Below, in pieces: positions 46,638-59,900 of a DNA stretch of 64,000 bases. Position 1 is the first letter of the stretch. Each line of letters begins with the position of its first letter. Source of the stretch: Neurospora tetrasperma FGSC 2508. Its lineage: Eukaryota; Ascomycota; Sordariomycetes; Sordariales; Sordariaceae. Under the pieces are notes generated by a model. That model saw only the letters and a list, made by a program, of their open reading frames with translations, was not told where the DNA came from and did not search any database. A program made the position numbers and the translations under genes. Location of the stretch: positions 3,892,258-3,956,257 of the forward strand of contig NW_009799103.1 in assembly GCF_000213175.1 (NCBI RefSeq), read 5' to 3'.

Positions 46638-48117
46638 CTTGTCTGATTGGGCAGATATGCTCGATACTTTGGCTGGGTACGGGTTATCTAGGTGTAGAAA
46701 GGGTGATGTAGTACAGAGACGAGGAGGAGTTTCTATCTTTTTATACACCTATATGTATGCGGAAGGGCATCGACCACATGCAGTTCGTTGCTGCTACAGG
46801 TCTGATGCAAGTGCTCCCCGCCTCAGGTGGCTCAATGATGGCCATGCGGTGCCTCTACTTGTTCGGTAGCTGATCGGGTATAGGCCGGTGACCGACCGCC
46901 AGACTGATTTGTCTACAGGGTTTCCCCATTCCGTTCACAAAGGCGAACAAAAGTTGTTGGTGTTTGCGGTATTGCACTGCCCTTTTCGCGTGGTAGGGTA
47001 GCAGAGTTCCGTTCGGACAAAGCGCCGGAAAATGGTCTGCTCAGAAAGCATGCCTACAAGGGCTGGGTTGTAATTGGTAGAGGCTCAGCCCTTGGCACTC
47101 GGCATGACTGGAACTGCAACATGGAACATTTGTCTCTTGCAGGTTTCCGCGCTTACCCTCCCAAGCGTCTGCACCTATTTGGGACTTTCGGTACCCGGCT
47201 CAGTGGATGTCATCAAAATATAACTCGAAATCCGACGGTTTCCCGCAATGGTTTCCCGAACAGAACAACGTCCTACATACATTTCAGCTCTTCACCGAGA
47301 CCACCGATTCGAACATTGAGTTGCATTCAATGACCATTCCTTCTACTAACCATCTCGTCGGTAACAATTGCGGACACCAACGCGATCTGAATCATGTTCT
47401 GGCGGATGTGCTGAGGAAATTACCGCTAGAGGTGACTGAAGCACACCAGCCACTACGATTTTCCGCCCAACATCAGACTGCCTGCCCTGGGCACTTTCCA
47501 AGGCACCGATATCCACCTCTATGAACCAACGCCGACTTTGAAGCCGTCTTTTATCTCCTTTACGCCTGTTTATCTTGGCGTAAGGGTTCTGATCCCGGCC
47601 CAGTGACTACTTCAAGGGCGGGCGCAGCCGCTGGCGACCCAGGGGGGGAAAACACTAAAAAGAACCTTACTGGGGTTAGCGTCTGCCCAGATTGTGGCTG
47701 TGTCTCGCTTATAAGTTGTAACGTCGCAGGTACGACAATTCACTACTACATACTTCAACACTAAAACCACAAACAGCTCCAGGGGTAAGATCACAAGTTG
47801 ATTCCCCATCAACAAGAAGTTTTCTAGGCTGAACTTGGAAAGTCGGGCATCAGACCATACGATACTACTAATCACGAGCGAGGAGCAACGTCCGTGACAT
47901 CGCCATCGCCCCTCCCTGTGTTCTCCTTCTCCGGTTCCCAACCACCAACATCCAGCTGATCCGGGTTGCCGGCACTGAACCGGTTGGAGTTCGAATGACT
48001 ATTAGTGTGTCAGTCTAGGTAACCTTCAGTAGGTATTGTCCATTGCATCGGTCTAAAACGCTCTTCGACTCTGCCTCTTCATCAGCCAGAAACGAGATAC
48101 ACATTGATCCCATCAAC
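46638..48117. other. Divergent intergenic region, flotillin / PPSY protein
   Basis: These 1.5 kb are presumably the promoters of two divergent genes. A short plus-strand frame (47207-47524) has no domain. I see no RNA gene or repeat. Confidence 0.35.
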
Positions 48118-49182
48118 ATGTCCAAGTCACCGCATGTTTCCCCCGACGTTAGGTCGTCCCTACCAGACCTCCTCCCTCCACCCTCCTACACCGAAGCCAT
48201 CACGTCCCCCTCCGGCCCCTCTGGCCCCTCCCGATACGACACATCCTCCGTTCCGACTCCCACCCGAACAGGCGAATCCCCCCTAACCACTCACCTTCGC
48301 ACCCTTCCTTCGCGCCTCCGCTCCGCTCAACACTCGCACTCGACGGCCCAGTCCTCTCGCGACGCTTTTCTCGTAGCACAATGCGTACCGTATATCGAGT
48401 GGTTTATCGAAGACGTTGTAAACATGCCCAAGACGCCCAAGGTGGCCGAATTGGTGCTGGTGCCGACGGAGGGGTTACCCGGGGTGGAGTCTTCAGAAGA
48501 AGCGACCTCTACGGGGAGAGAGCTGGCTAGGAAGAGGGCGGAGAGGGATGATAAGGGGTGGGAGTTGGTCGGGGCGAAGGAGCGAAGGGAGGAGGGGGAG
48601 GTGGTGAAGGTTGTTTGTGTGTCTGCGGCTCCTGACCAGGGAGGGCAAGTGACGGACGAAAAGGGGAGGACGGTGGACCGGAAGCGCGCGGGGGAGGATT
48701 CAGGCTCAGGTTCGGCACCGGCCCGGCCGGGTGATTACACCTTCGGAGAGTGGGGCAGATTCGAGACCGAGGCATCATCCTCCTCTTCTCGCTCTCAGTT
48801 CGGACCCGAGGAAGCATGGAACTGGTTTGCTACCCCCACTCTCGCCCGCCGAATCGCCTCGCTGCTACGTCCCGAACCGACTCTTGCCCGCAAAACCATC
48901 CAAGCAGCCGTCGAGTCACCCAAATCTCCAACCTCCCCTTCCTCCAAGAAGTCTGGTTTCGGTAGTTTCTTCCGCAGAACCTCCAAGTCTGAGCCGCAGA
49001 CACCGACACCGACGGAGCGGCTCATAACACCTGTTAGGGACGGTGCAATGCTAGAGCAAGATAGGATTACTATGACGGTTAGGGCGGAGGAAGTCACGTT
49101 TAGGAGGGAGAACGAGTTTGGGTTATGGGAGAGTGTAGGGGGCTGGGGTGTTGTTGTTTCCATCAAAGTGGGAAGGCTGTAA
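48118..49182 (+). CDS. Conserved-looking hypothetical protein with PPSY motif
   Basis: One exon encodes 354 residues; I do not recognise the family. The N-terminus is Pro/Ser-rich and holds PPSY (residues 21-24), a possible ligand for WW domains such as those of Rsp5-type ubiquitin ligases. The order-prone parts are SSRDAFLVAQCVPYIEWFIEDVVNMP, EEAWNWFATPTLARRIASLL and the C-terminal FRRENEFGLWESVGGWGVVVSIKVGRL. Between them are charged and Ser-rich linkers. No signal peptide or membrane span is seen. The ATG at 48118 is the first ATG of the frame. Codon use and the structured C-terminus favour a real gene. The C-terminal half could be an uncharacterised fungal domain. Confidence 0.75.
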   Translation: MSKSPHVSPDVRSSLPDLLPPPSYTEAITSPSGPSGPSRYDTSSVPTPTRTGESPLTTHLRTLPSRLRSAQHSHSTAQSSRDAFLVAQCVPYIEWFIEDVVNMPKTPKVAELVLVPTEGLPGVESSEEATSTGRELARKRAERDDKGWELVGAKERREEGEVVKVVCVSAAPDQGGQVTDEKGRTVDRKRAGEDSGSGSAPARPGDYTFGEWGRFETEASSSSSRSQFGPEEAWNWFATPTLARRIASLLRPEPTLARKTIQAAVESPKSPTSPSSKKSGFGSFFRRTSKSEPQTPTPTERLITPVRDGAMLEQDRITMTVRAEEVTFRRENEFGLWESVGGWGVVVSIKVGRL

Positions 49183-49572
49183 ATTGGGCCCTGTCAACCT
49201 CCAAGTTCATGGCCAATCTAGATGGCTGCCTGGTAATGTGGATGGAACAGGGCTATTTTGCGAACATAAATTGGGAATGATGAGTAGTTGCAACAGATGT
49301 GTACACAAGGACATCAGTTACAATGTGTAAAAGTTAAAGAGGTAGTAACATTTTGTCGGTACGGAGACCTTGCAAGATTCGTAGAGGTAGCCACACTTAG
49401 CTGCAATACAAAGTACCATACCTGTGTGAACTCATCATCAATGTTCTACTGCCGTGGATGTTAATCTCAGGCTTGGCCTACCTCTGTGATAATTCCTCCG
49501 ACTTAGTTCGTCGTCGTGAGCGCCGTGAATCCGTAACTCATCTCTCATGACCATGTGCATTACTCATCAACA
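49183..49572. other. Convergent intergenic region
   Basis: These 390 bp separate the ends of the PPSY protein gene and apc1. One TAGAGGTAG motif is at 49382-49390. Nothing else is seen. Confidence 0.35.
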
Positions 49573-52500
49573 TCAGACCTTCCCGTCCCGGCCGACAAAC
49601 CAAGCCCTTCCCTTCAAATCCTCAACGACGCTGTCCCTGATCCACCAATTATCCCCTGACGCTACTGCGGATCCATGGCGGGATCCTTCACGCAGCTCAT
49701 CCCAGTTTGGCACACAATGCTCCTTCTCCTCCTCGACAGATACCTTCTTTCCCTTGCCCTTCATACTCCTGGTCGTAGGCCCCTGCCCTGCGTGTCCTGC
49801 GCGGGCTTTACTCTTCCCTTTTGCAGTTGTCCTGCCCGCTGTCGTAACGTCGGCCGCCGCCGGTGTTTCGGGCAATGTACCCAATGCAGATAAAGCAGCC
49901 GAAACAGGCGACTGAACAGCCAAGGATTGCCGCCTTTCCATCCATTCGAACAACAATCGGAGACCTAGGAGTTTCTCTCGGCTCGGCATGCCACCTCCGG
50001 TCAGATCATTTTCAAGCACAAGACGTGCATCCACGAAAGTCGTGGCGCCTTCACCTTCGCCTACGCCTCCGCCAGAGCCAAGCCGGTCCATCACGACCGC
50101 TCTTTCAGCATGGGTCAGCTTTGCCAACTCTCCAAGCTCGTTGCCCATGCTGTGGCTAATAGCATTGGCAGCATCGCCACTCGTGCCAAGTAAGTCACTA
50201 CCCTCAGCACCAGCACTAAGTTCAAAAACCCACTCAAACGGATCCTTCAGCTGCCCATCTTCTGCAACCGGACCCATCCCTCGCCCCAAAGCACGCAAGG
50301 TAGCAGGAAATGGTGCTTCGAGCGCTGGTCTCCTCCGCAAAGACAAAGTTTGGTTCTCCTTCAACTGCTCCACCAGGCTTGGGTCCGTTTCAAAGTCGAT
50401 GGTCAGGTTCCAGTAGCCCTGCTGCCCAGCATCCGTCGTGACGCGTAGGACATCGTCCAGGGGTGGCAGCAAGCAAGGAGTTTGGCGGCGGATGACAACA
50501 CCGTCCGATGAGGATTCAAAGGGTGAGTCAATGGCAGAGTTGGCCGCGGCGGCGCGGGCTGATGGACTGTTGCGTCTCAGAAAGATGAGAACGGGCACGT
50601 TCAGACTCTGCCCAGTGGCCCCATCCTTGGCGACAAGGCAGCGCGGGTCCGTGGCCAGCACCCAAAAATGTCGGAAGGCTTGCAAATGAGCTCTGTTATC
50701 CTGAACAGTTGCGGGGAAGATGGGATAGAAAGCTACAATCAGCGACGCGACGGCAAGGTCACTGTTGCTAAAGGTAGCGGTGCCGTAACCGAGGAACAAG
50801 GCTCCGATAGCCATATGACAAGCCATATGACTTCCGTACGTCGTTTCCTTGTCATCTCTCCCATGTAGCGCTCGAAGTCGGCGGAGAATCACCAGATCGC
50901 CGGTGCCCGCCATCACCGTTGCGCAGGAAAGGGCTACAATGTCCATGCACATGCGCGCATTTGAGCGAGCAAGCTCCGCGTCAAAATTGCTCCTGGGCAT
51001 GGAGACGAGGCGCATAAATTCATCCAGGTAATGCACAAGCAGGTCGCGGACTTGGATATTCCCGGACCCGGCGAAACGCAGGCCCAAAGCAAAACAGAGA
51101 CCGGCAAGGATGGAAAAGAAGGGGAGATCCTTGCTTTGTAGACAGATAGTAGACGTCAGGCGGTAGCGGGGTTGGTACTCCCTTGGTAACCCTTCTTTGA
51201 TCCAGGCGAAGGATGGTGTGATGCCCTTCCAAAGGATTATATGCTTGGCCATTGTGCGGAGAAGTAGGATGTCAGGGCGGACATAGTCAAACTGCACCAC
51301 GGTGTCAGGGACGTCGATCTTGCGTGCCACGATATGATCCTCCGATTTCATGAAAATCAAGGCAGCAGCAACGACGGCGGCGGCAGCGGAGCGGTCGAGG
51401 ACATGCACAAGTTCGACGCGCTTGGTGGCCGTGGCGATGGTGAGCAGCTTCTCCGTGAGACGCATGTCGCGCAGGCCTTTGAGATCATTGCCTTTGCCGA
51501 GGTTGATGAACCCCAAAGCGAAACCGGCGGCGAGGCGGTAAGATTCGTCACGCAGAGGGTCTTCCTCCTCGCCGTCTTCTACATGCTCGATTTCCGACAT
51601 CATGATTTCGCTCATGCGCCGGTGTTGGCTCTTGCAGTAAAGCAGACCGATGCCCATAATGCCGGTCGTCTGGGTGTGCTTGGAGAGGTTTAGTTCCGCA
51701 GCACCGCGGGGAAGCATGCGAGTGACGTGGACAGACAGCAGTCTGGTGATGAGAGAGTCCATGGTCCCGATGTACGAGGCGGCGAGACCGAGGAGAAGGC
51801 CGATCGAAGTCATGGTGTGCTTGGGGGTAAGGTACTTAAACGCCACCCACTTGGCCACTGACTTGAGATGACCATTCAGACCGAGGGCGAGCAGGAAGCC
51901 TGCATGTCGGTTGCTGAGGTCCTGGCCGGGCTTGTTGTAAAGGATCCAAGAGGTGTCGATGCCTTTGGCTTGTGGCGATATCGCAAGCCCACCGGCAACG
52001 CCTTGATGGAAGAAAGCCCAGTTAATCTTTTCTTCAGTGAACTGACTCTTGTCAACACTGACGGTGTTGTTGGTAGGCCGGATGATGCATGCAAGATTGA
52101 AACCACTGATGTGATATTTTTGCGTGAGGAGCGGGTACCGCAAAGAATAGTACAGCAAACCACGTCCAGGTGGGATGGCAAGCGTGCTGGTGGCAACAGT
52201 GGTAACCAGCTCCTTTTGCTTCTCCAGGTACTCTGACTCAGACCACTCTGGCTTAGGATCAAGCCGCAGAACGCGTGACTTGCCCGAGGATAAGAGATTT
52301 TGGGCCTCATTGAGTCTCCGGTCCTCCCTGAACAGGGTACGAACAACCAGTTGCCTTTCCGAGGCATCAGTGTCCTCACCATGTTCTTGCAAGTCATCCA
52401 AATGCTGACACAGCATACGAAAATCCCATTTCGCCGTGTGTGAAGGTGGTTGAAGTTCTGACCCAATCGTCTTTGACACCTTGATTTGCTTGAGAATGGT

Positions 52501-55500
52501 GCTGACATCGGTGCGGTTGACCAGCTTGAGCAGCTCAGTGGGCCAAGACAAAGGTGGGTTTGGCTGACAGATGAAAATGAAGTCTTGTAAGGGAGTCAAA
52601 ATGGCTTCTGGTAACGTCTCGAGGACTTGGGGAGTGAAACCGGCGGCATGCATGGCTGCCACTGCTTCGAAACGATCCTTGGCTGACTTGAGGAGCTCAA
52701 AGAGCTTCCGGAACATAAAGGTGCGTGGGGTCAGGTCACGCCAGGCCCTCTCCCTCGGACTGCGTCCACGAACGTCCGACGTGGCAGTAGCATAGACTTG
52801 GGGAAGCGTGAGGAAGTCGGGACCACCATCGGTTGTGAAATGCTGCCGAATCCAGGTCATGACACAAGGATTGAAAACGGGTGGAGGTATGGCCAATCGG
52901 GCAAGAGGAGCTGCGAAACCGGTCAGTCAAATGAACCTGGTGCCGTGAACCCATGAACATACCTGAATCATCGGTGTCGAGATCTGCCTGAAGACCGAGG
53001 CTGTAGAGCTCCTCGTACTGCAGCCATCCAAGCCATCTCGCAAGCTGCCAGAGCAGCGCCCTGAGATCACTGTGGCCTGGCGAGACTTCTTCAGGAGACA
53101 AGACACTCAATGTCTGCTCTTCCATGAGGAGGTGAAGCGCAAGCATCATACTCCAGGCTGCCTTATTGCGACTATCGCGATCTCTCTCGACGGCTGTTGG
53201 AAGGTAGCCATTAACACCAAACGCTGCCATGCCTTCGGCAGATGCGATGTAACCTTTTGCAAGCTCGATATGACGCGCCATGAAGCTTGGTGGCTGCGTA
53301 CCTTGGCTGGATGGGATAGTGTCGAGAAGGCTGTCCTCCAACAACCACTGCCAGCCCCTGTTTTGCATCCACGGGGCATTGGCAGATGCCACCGGGGTCG
53401 CGTACAGCTCCATGGCCTCCCAGTTACTCTTCGGTTCAAGAACGCGGACACCACAACCCAATCTGGCCAACGATGTTTCGTCCGTGTGCCCGAGGGCCAT
53501 GAAGCTCGCCAGTAATAATACAACCAGAGAAGACCATTCTCGGTCGTTGGTGGTACTATTCGCTTCCTGTTGGTTCAGAACTCTAAGCCACTGTGTGGTA
53601 TGCCACCAACCGGCCAGCAGTCGATCTGCATGTGAAGGAGGAAGAACACTTCGGCAAGCGTCCAAGGCCTTGCGAACCTGGGATGAGGATGGGTGAAGCT
53701 TGAGACGAATGCGATGAAATGCGCCGTTCTTGTCCATTAAATCGACGACTCCACGGGGAGAGCTGTGGCACAATGCATCGATGCGGATCTGGGAGAGGCG
53801 AACTCCCTCTGATTTGTTTACCACCGACGGCGTATTTGTTCTATGAGTCCCCGAGTAGCTCAGGTTGTTGACATCGTCAAGAAGAAGGAGAGTCGCGTCA
53901 ACAGTGGTGAGCTGGCTCCATGGGGATTGCAGACTTAGCTCCCTGCCACCAGCCTTGTCTTCGGAGAGAATGAGTATGGTCTGCTCGTTTCCATCCGAGA
54001 TCTTGCACGAGTCGATGACGTTTTGCGCCCGTCGAAGTTCACTAAAAACCATGGGAGCTTTGGAGGAGAGTCCTGACGTGGCTGGCTCGACAGTGGACCC
54101 TGGGACGGGATGCGGAACATGCAGAGTCAGGAGCTGCAACCTCTTGTCGACGACGTCCTGGATTCCAAGAAGAATCTGGACACGACCCTGCTCGTCAGTG
54201 GCAGTAGGGGGGCCGACGAGAATGAACACTTTGGACTGCGTCTTAGCCGGTTTGTCGGCAAGAGAGTAGCGGACGTTGGCGTTGTCCATGGGAAAGCTGT
54301 GAATTTTTCTGAAGAGCATTTCGTGGGTTAGCCCTTCGAACTCATGATCATCCAAGCCCATATTGTGGAAGCCCTCAAAGTCACCACCAGCACGGAGCTC
54401 CTCAAGCAAAGAGTCGACAGGCGCCTCGGCTAGGCTGTTGAGACCATGGTTGAAGGAAGTGCCCAGATGTAAACCGCCGTAGGCACCGCTCATGCGTGTC
54501 CGTTGACTGCCTAGTGAATCTCCCCTTCTACCTCCATGCACCGCATGTAGTGTTTGCTCGGAGAAACTCGCCCTCTCCTGGGATGCGGACAAGTCAGCTC
54601 TGGCCAACAGAGAGCTTACGCGACGAGACTGTCTGCGGGCATCGTCATCAGTTCTCTGGGGGTCTAGAGAATTCAAAACACCCTCGAGCGCCCGACCCTT
54701 GTCCTTTTCTTTTTCCCGCTCATCGATCCTGACACTTTTGCGAGGCTTCTTGCCGGGCAGAGGAGCACCGAAGCTATCTCTAATGGAGGGATGGACCGGG
54801 GTGCTGGCACCGCTGGGCATGCCGGGAGCCATGGAGCTGCGCCTGCGAGTCGACTTGGCGGGTTTCTTCTTCCTTTTGCCAATGAAGGGATCTTCGTTTT
54901 CCAGAAAGGTCAAGCGCCAGACGCTGTACATGCTGTTTTCTCTGTTAACGGTAACAGCAATGCAAGTCTCACTTTGCGAGGCAGAGGCATAGCCAGGTAT
55001 TTCGATTGCTTCGACATGGACAATCTCTTCGGCTGGACTGAGAAAGTTGGAGGCGAGAGAGACTCCTTGACGTCTCTTGTTTGTCTTTTTGTTTTCCGGG
55101 TGGGTGACTATCAAACCGATCTCGAGCAAGGGGTCCGTCAAACACACAAGCCGAGGCCAAGGACTGTCGGGGGTCTCCATGGGTGGTTGCCACATGTTTT
55201 CCAAAGTGTTGCTCAGCTTCAAAGGGAGCGCCTTGGGTCGTCCCAGGCCTTCGATGGAGAATTCGGCGCCGGTTTGGCTGAAGATGGACGAGGGCTGTGA
55301 CGAGACGAAGGAGTTCGGCGGAACCTTGGGCAGTCGCAAGGTAACGGGCAGGGTATTGTTTGCTCGCTGTTTCCGTTGGATGATGACGCCAACGGGAGCG
55401 GCGCAGGCCGACTCGACCTCGAAGGGCATGTGGACGACATGGCTGGTTCCGGAGAGGAAGTAGATGTGGGCTTGGGTCTTGAGGAAGACGACGAGGGCTC

Positions 55501-55858
55501 GGGCGAGAGGTGGTTTCGCGTCATGCTTTTCGGTCGTGGGTTTCTCGGGCTGCGAAGGGGCAGCGCTGACAATGGGGTGGGAGTCTGTCGAGGTAGGGAA
55601 ATATGTGAGGAGAGCCTGGGTGACTTTCTCGTTCTCGATGTCGAACCTGAAGCTCTTTCGAAAGATGCCGCCGCGAGACCAGATGACGCAGGTATCGGTG
55701 GTCAACAGCTCGTCTTCACACTCGGCGTGAGCCTGTCGGTCGACGAATATCTCCCAAGAGTAGGACGAGGAGGGAGGGTTCGGAGGGAGGAAGCCTTCAT
55801 CGATGGCATATCGCAGTCCGATGGGCTGGTGAACTCCCAAAGAAGTGGCCGCCGCCAT
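49573..55858 (-). CDS. apc1: Anaphase-promoting complex subunit 1 (Apc1/BimE)
   Basis: Two minus-strand exons (55858-52963, 52910-49573; 52-nt intron) give 2077 residues, close to the length of Aspergillus BimE. The N-terminal part begins SLGVHQPIGLRYAIDEGFLPPNPP and includes WSRGGIFRKSF and basic, Ser/Arg-rich linkers; the C-terminal half has proteasome/cyclosome (PC) repeats (about 1260-1700) with GLLLGLAASYIGT, TGIMGIGLLYC, AAGFALGFINLGKGN and ILAGLCFALGLRFAGSGN. Apc1 is the scaffold of the APC/C ubiquitin ligase that drives mitotic exit. The splice (TDDS|APLARLAIPPPVFNPCVMTWI) restores a conserved stretch. It is divergent from vps41. One would expect no paralogue. Confidence 0.94.
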
Positions 55859-56904
55859 GATGTCGTCAAATCACTTGGTCGTTTGCTGGGGAGTAAAAAG
55901 AGTCAAGCCATTTTCCAGATTGGCGCATAGTGTGTCCAGCCTGAAGCTGAGTGGTCGGGTCTTGGTCGAAGCTGGCGCATTCGGTCTTTCTGTCTTTTTT
56001 GTTTTGTTTGGGAAGGAAAAGTCAACACAAGGTGGGATGGATGGATGGATGGGAAGCTCTTGTCAACCTATCGCATTGCATTGCATTGCGCTCAGCACAG
56101 CAGCGTCAACATGGACTAGTACACTACAGTACTGTACCGGAAATCGCGTCTGATAGCGCTGTGAGACGCGACGGATTCAGTTGCCCTCTCCACTTGTGTC
56201 CCGCACTGGACGTAGCTGGGGCAGCTCAGATCCCTCTCCACAGAAGTGCCCTGGCTCTGGATACATGGTCTGTGCTCCCTGTACACTCTCATTGTCGGGT
56301 ACCTACCTAGAGGTAAGGTAAATTGCTACTATGCTGAAGGTACCCAATGTGGATTTTCCAAGTGACGGCCACGCTAAACGCATGTGCCAGATGTTGAGCC
56401 TTTGGTCACGAGGCTGATCTTATCCCGCTGCCTAGGTAGGTAGGTAGACACATGGGAAGGGATGCGTATTGTTTTTTCTCTGATTGAAAAGCATGAATAC
56501 TACGGATTTCTTCATGATGTACTCGCAACTTCAAACGAGTTTCCGGTTTACCATATCTGACCTGCTTGTCGCCATTTCGCGTTAGGCCTTTCTCTCCTTG
56601 AGCGAGCCTCTAACATAAGCGTTTACCACTTTCGCCCTGTGGACCTGTCCTTACTGACGTAGCGGTCCTCCACTCCCCCTCCATCCGTTCCCGGCTCTGG
56701 AACCGACCGACAGCGACAACAAACACTAGGTTGGTTGCAGCACAGGACTGGGGACATTGAAGCTAGCCTAGGCCTAGGAACCCAACGAATAGCGCCTTAC
56801 CATAGGCGCAAACGAACTCCATTTCTCTTTCCAACACCTTTGCGATCAATCAGATCCGTCACCAGCTACGCCATGATACTACAGGCGATCCGGCTCCAAT
56901 CAAC
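55859..56904. promoter_or_regulatory. Divergent promoter region, apc1 / vps41
   Basis: These 1.05 kb separate two large core genes. TACCTACCTAGAGGTA at 56300-56315 and CCTAGGTAGGTAGGTAG at 56431-56447 are strong examples of the dispersed intergenic motif. A GGAT microsatellite lies at about 56036-56052. No gene is seen. Confidence 0.4.
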
Positions 56905-59900
56905 ATGACGCAGGTCCCGCCGGAGACAGGCGACTCTGCCGACACCACGCCCGCTCCCACCATCGTGACGTCTCCCAGGGCGCGGCCCAAGCGATCCATT
57001 GGCAGCAGCACCATTGGCACCACAACCACCTCGACGGCGACGGCGACAGGAACGGGCACAGATGGAGAATCCGGCATCTCGGTAGAGGAAGGGTTGGAGG
57101 TCGATGGGGGCCGTGCAGATGGGGAGGAGGAAGAAACCGAGGATGACGATGAGGACGATGACGACGACGAGGACGACGATGAGGAAGAAGAAGACGAGGA
57201 AGACGAGGAACCAAAACTCAAATACGCCCGGCTCACTGAACACCTCGGGCCTCTGTATCGCAATGGCGACGCCACAAGCGCCTTCTTGACGGCTGGCGAC
57301 AAGATGGTCAGATAGACTCCATGGCGATTCTCGAGGTACACATTGCGACAGCTGCTGACTTGTGATGGCTACCCCAGATCGTTGGAACGCATAACGGCAA
57401 CATCCACGTCCTCCAACTGCCCGCCTTCCAGTCCCTGCGCGTCTACCATGCCCACAGCGCCTCCGTCACCAGCCTCTCCATCTCGCCCTACCCACCCCCT
57501 CTCCCAACCTTCGACCCAAAACCTCTCACCCGTGTCTTTTCCCAAACAAACAGCCCCCTGCGGCCTGCTAGCGCATCCACCGAAAGCCACCACCAGACCA
57601 ATTCAGCCTCCGCCGCACGCAAACGAGACGCCCAGGCCCATGGAGTCCCCAATACCCCCTCCAACAACATCCACATCGCGACCTCCTCTATGGATGGTAA
57701 CGTCTGCGTCCAGTCTCTGATCGACGTCAAGGATGTTACTCTCCGCAACTTTGCCCGACCTGTACAAGCTGTTGCTCTCTCTCCCGATTACAAGAACGAC
57801 AGGACCTATCTGTCTGGCGGTCTGGCTGGTCAGCTCATCCTGACCGTCGGCGCCCCACAGGGCAAGAGCACGGCCACTACGACAGGAGCCGCTGCTCAGG
57901 CGGCAGGATGGCTCGGGAACATGGTGGGCGCAGGGTCCGGCAAGGATACCGTTCTACACTCGGGTGAGGGCACCATCAACACCATCAAGTGGTCCGGATC
58001 CGGGAAATATGTCGTCTGGCTGAATGAGCATGGTATCAAGATCATGAGGACGAAGCTCCATCTCGAAAGCGCCGATCAAGAAGATGCATGGAAACGAATT
58101 GGTCATATTGATCGCCCGCAGACAGAGGAGTGGGATACCATGGCCAGCGTCTGGAAAGGTCGTGCCGAGTGGATTGACGAGCAGTCCATCGAGCCTGATG
58201 AGCCGGGCAAGGGTCAGAAGGAGGTGCCGGCTTCTCCTGCGGCTGCGATCCTGAAGCAGCAACACCAGAAGACCGAGAAGAAGGTGGAGAGATTGCTGGT
58301 GGGATGGGGAGGCACCATATGGTTCATTCACGTCCACCCTGGCGGCATGGGCGTCGGCAAACACGCGGGAGAAAGGTCCGCTGGACGGGCAGAGATTGTA
58401 AAGCTGTAAGTGTACTCTTTCTGCCGTGTTGCCGGCGACGCTGACTCAAACTCCTCCAGACTTCGCATGGACTGCATCATTTCCGGCATCTCTCTATATA
58501 CCCAAAACTTGTTATTAGTGCTCGCATACTGCTTACCAGACGAAAACGAGGATGAAGAAGATGACAATGTCGCTCCGAGTCATAAACACGCCGCATCAAT
58601 AGCATATGGAGCAAGCCACCCATCCGGCGGGATCAAGCGCAGACAAAACAACCCGCCACCAGAACTGCGCCTGATCGATCTCACCTCCCAAGCCGAGATT
58701 GACAAGGACGGGTTGAGCGTCAGCCGATTCGAACGCTTGACTGCCAGCGATTACCACCTCGGAGTTCTGCCGGCTCGCAATGTAGCCGCCTCTGCAGCCA
58801 GCAAAGGCACCTTGGAGACTTTGGCTGGCTTCGGTACCGACATGCTCAACGTCGGCCTGACCGGCCTCAACGTGGCGCTGAATCCCAAGTCTCTCTTCAG
58901 CTCAGGCGCCAGCATCAAGAGCAGAGAGAGCGACGAGGCGCCTTCGAACTACATGGGAGGGATTAACTCGGCATTGAAGGGCGGACATCGCACAGCTATC
59001 CATCAAAACCTCAATAAACCCGGCATCAAGATCTTCATCCACAGCCCGTACGACTGTATCCTGGCAACAAAGAGAGACTTGGCCGACCACCTTGGATGGT
59101 TGCTAGAACGCCAGCAGTACAGACAAGCATGGGAGCTGGTTGACGAGCATCCGGAGATTGTGTCTGCGACCGACCGGGCGTCCGAGCTGGGCGGCTCCGA
59201 AACTCCCGACCGAGCCCAAAACGATGACTTTGACGATGAGACCTCCTCTGTCATCGACGGCCTGCGCAGCCACTACTCTCTTGCTGAAAAGGAAAAACGA
59301 CGCATAGGCGAACTCTGGATCCACGAACTAGTCGAAGCCAATGACTGGGCCCAGGCCGGCCAGATCTGCGGCAAAGTCCTCGGCACCCCTGACCGCTGGG
59401 AGAAATGGGTCTGGACCTTTGCCGGCGCCAATAAGTTTGATGACATTGTCAACTACATCCCCACCGAGCGAACACGACCGCCCATCCCCGGAACCATCTA
59501 CGAAGTCGTGCTGGGCCATTACCTCCAGGTCAGCAAGCCCCGGTTCAGAGAGCTGCTGGAACGATGGTCGTCGGATTTGTTTGACGTTGCCACCATAACC
59601 ACGGCTCTGGAGAACCAGCTCAAGTACCGTGATGTCCGAGAGGACAGCGTCGAGGATGGCGAGGTAGGAAGAGATTGGCGCATCGTCATGGAGAGTCTGG
59701 CCAAGTTACACGAGGCTAGCGGGCGGACCAAGGAGGCGCTCCGATGTTACATCAGGTTACAGGATGCGGACTCGGCGATGCGACTGATTAAAGATGCGCA
59801 TCTGGCCGAGGCGGTGGCGGACGATATTCCCAGCTTCATCGGCCTTCGCGTGCCGCAGGACAAGCTCCTCAAGATGTCCAAGGAAGATCTTGAGCAGGCT

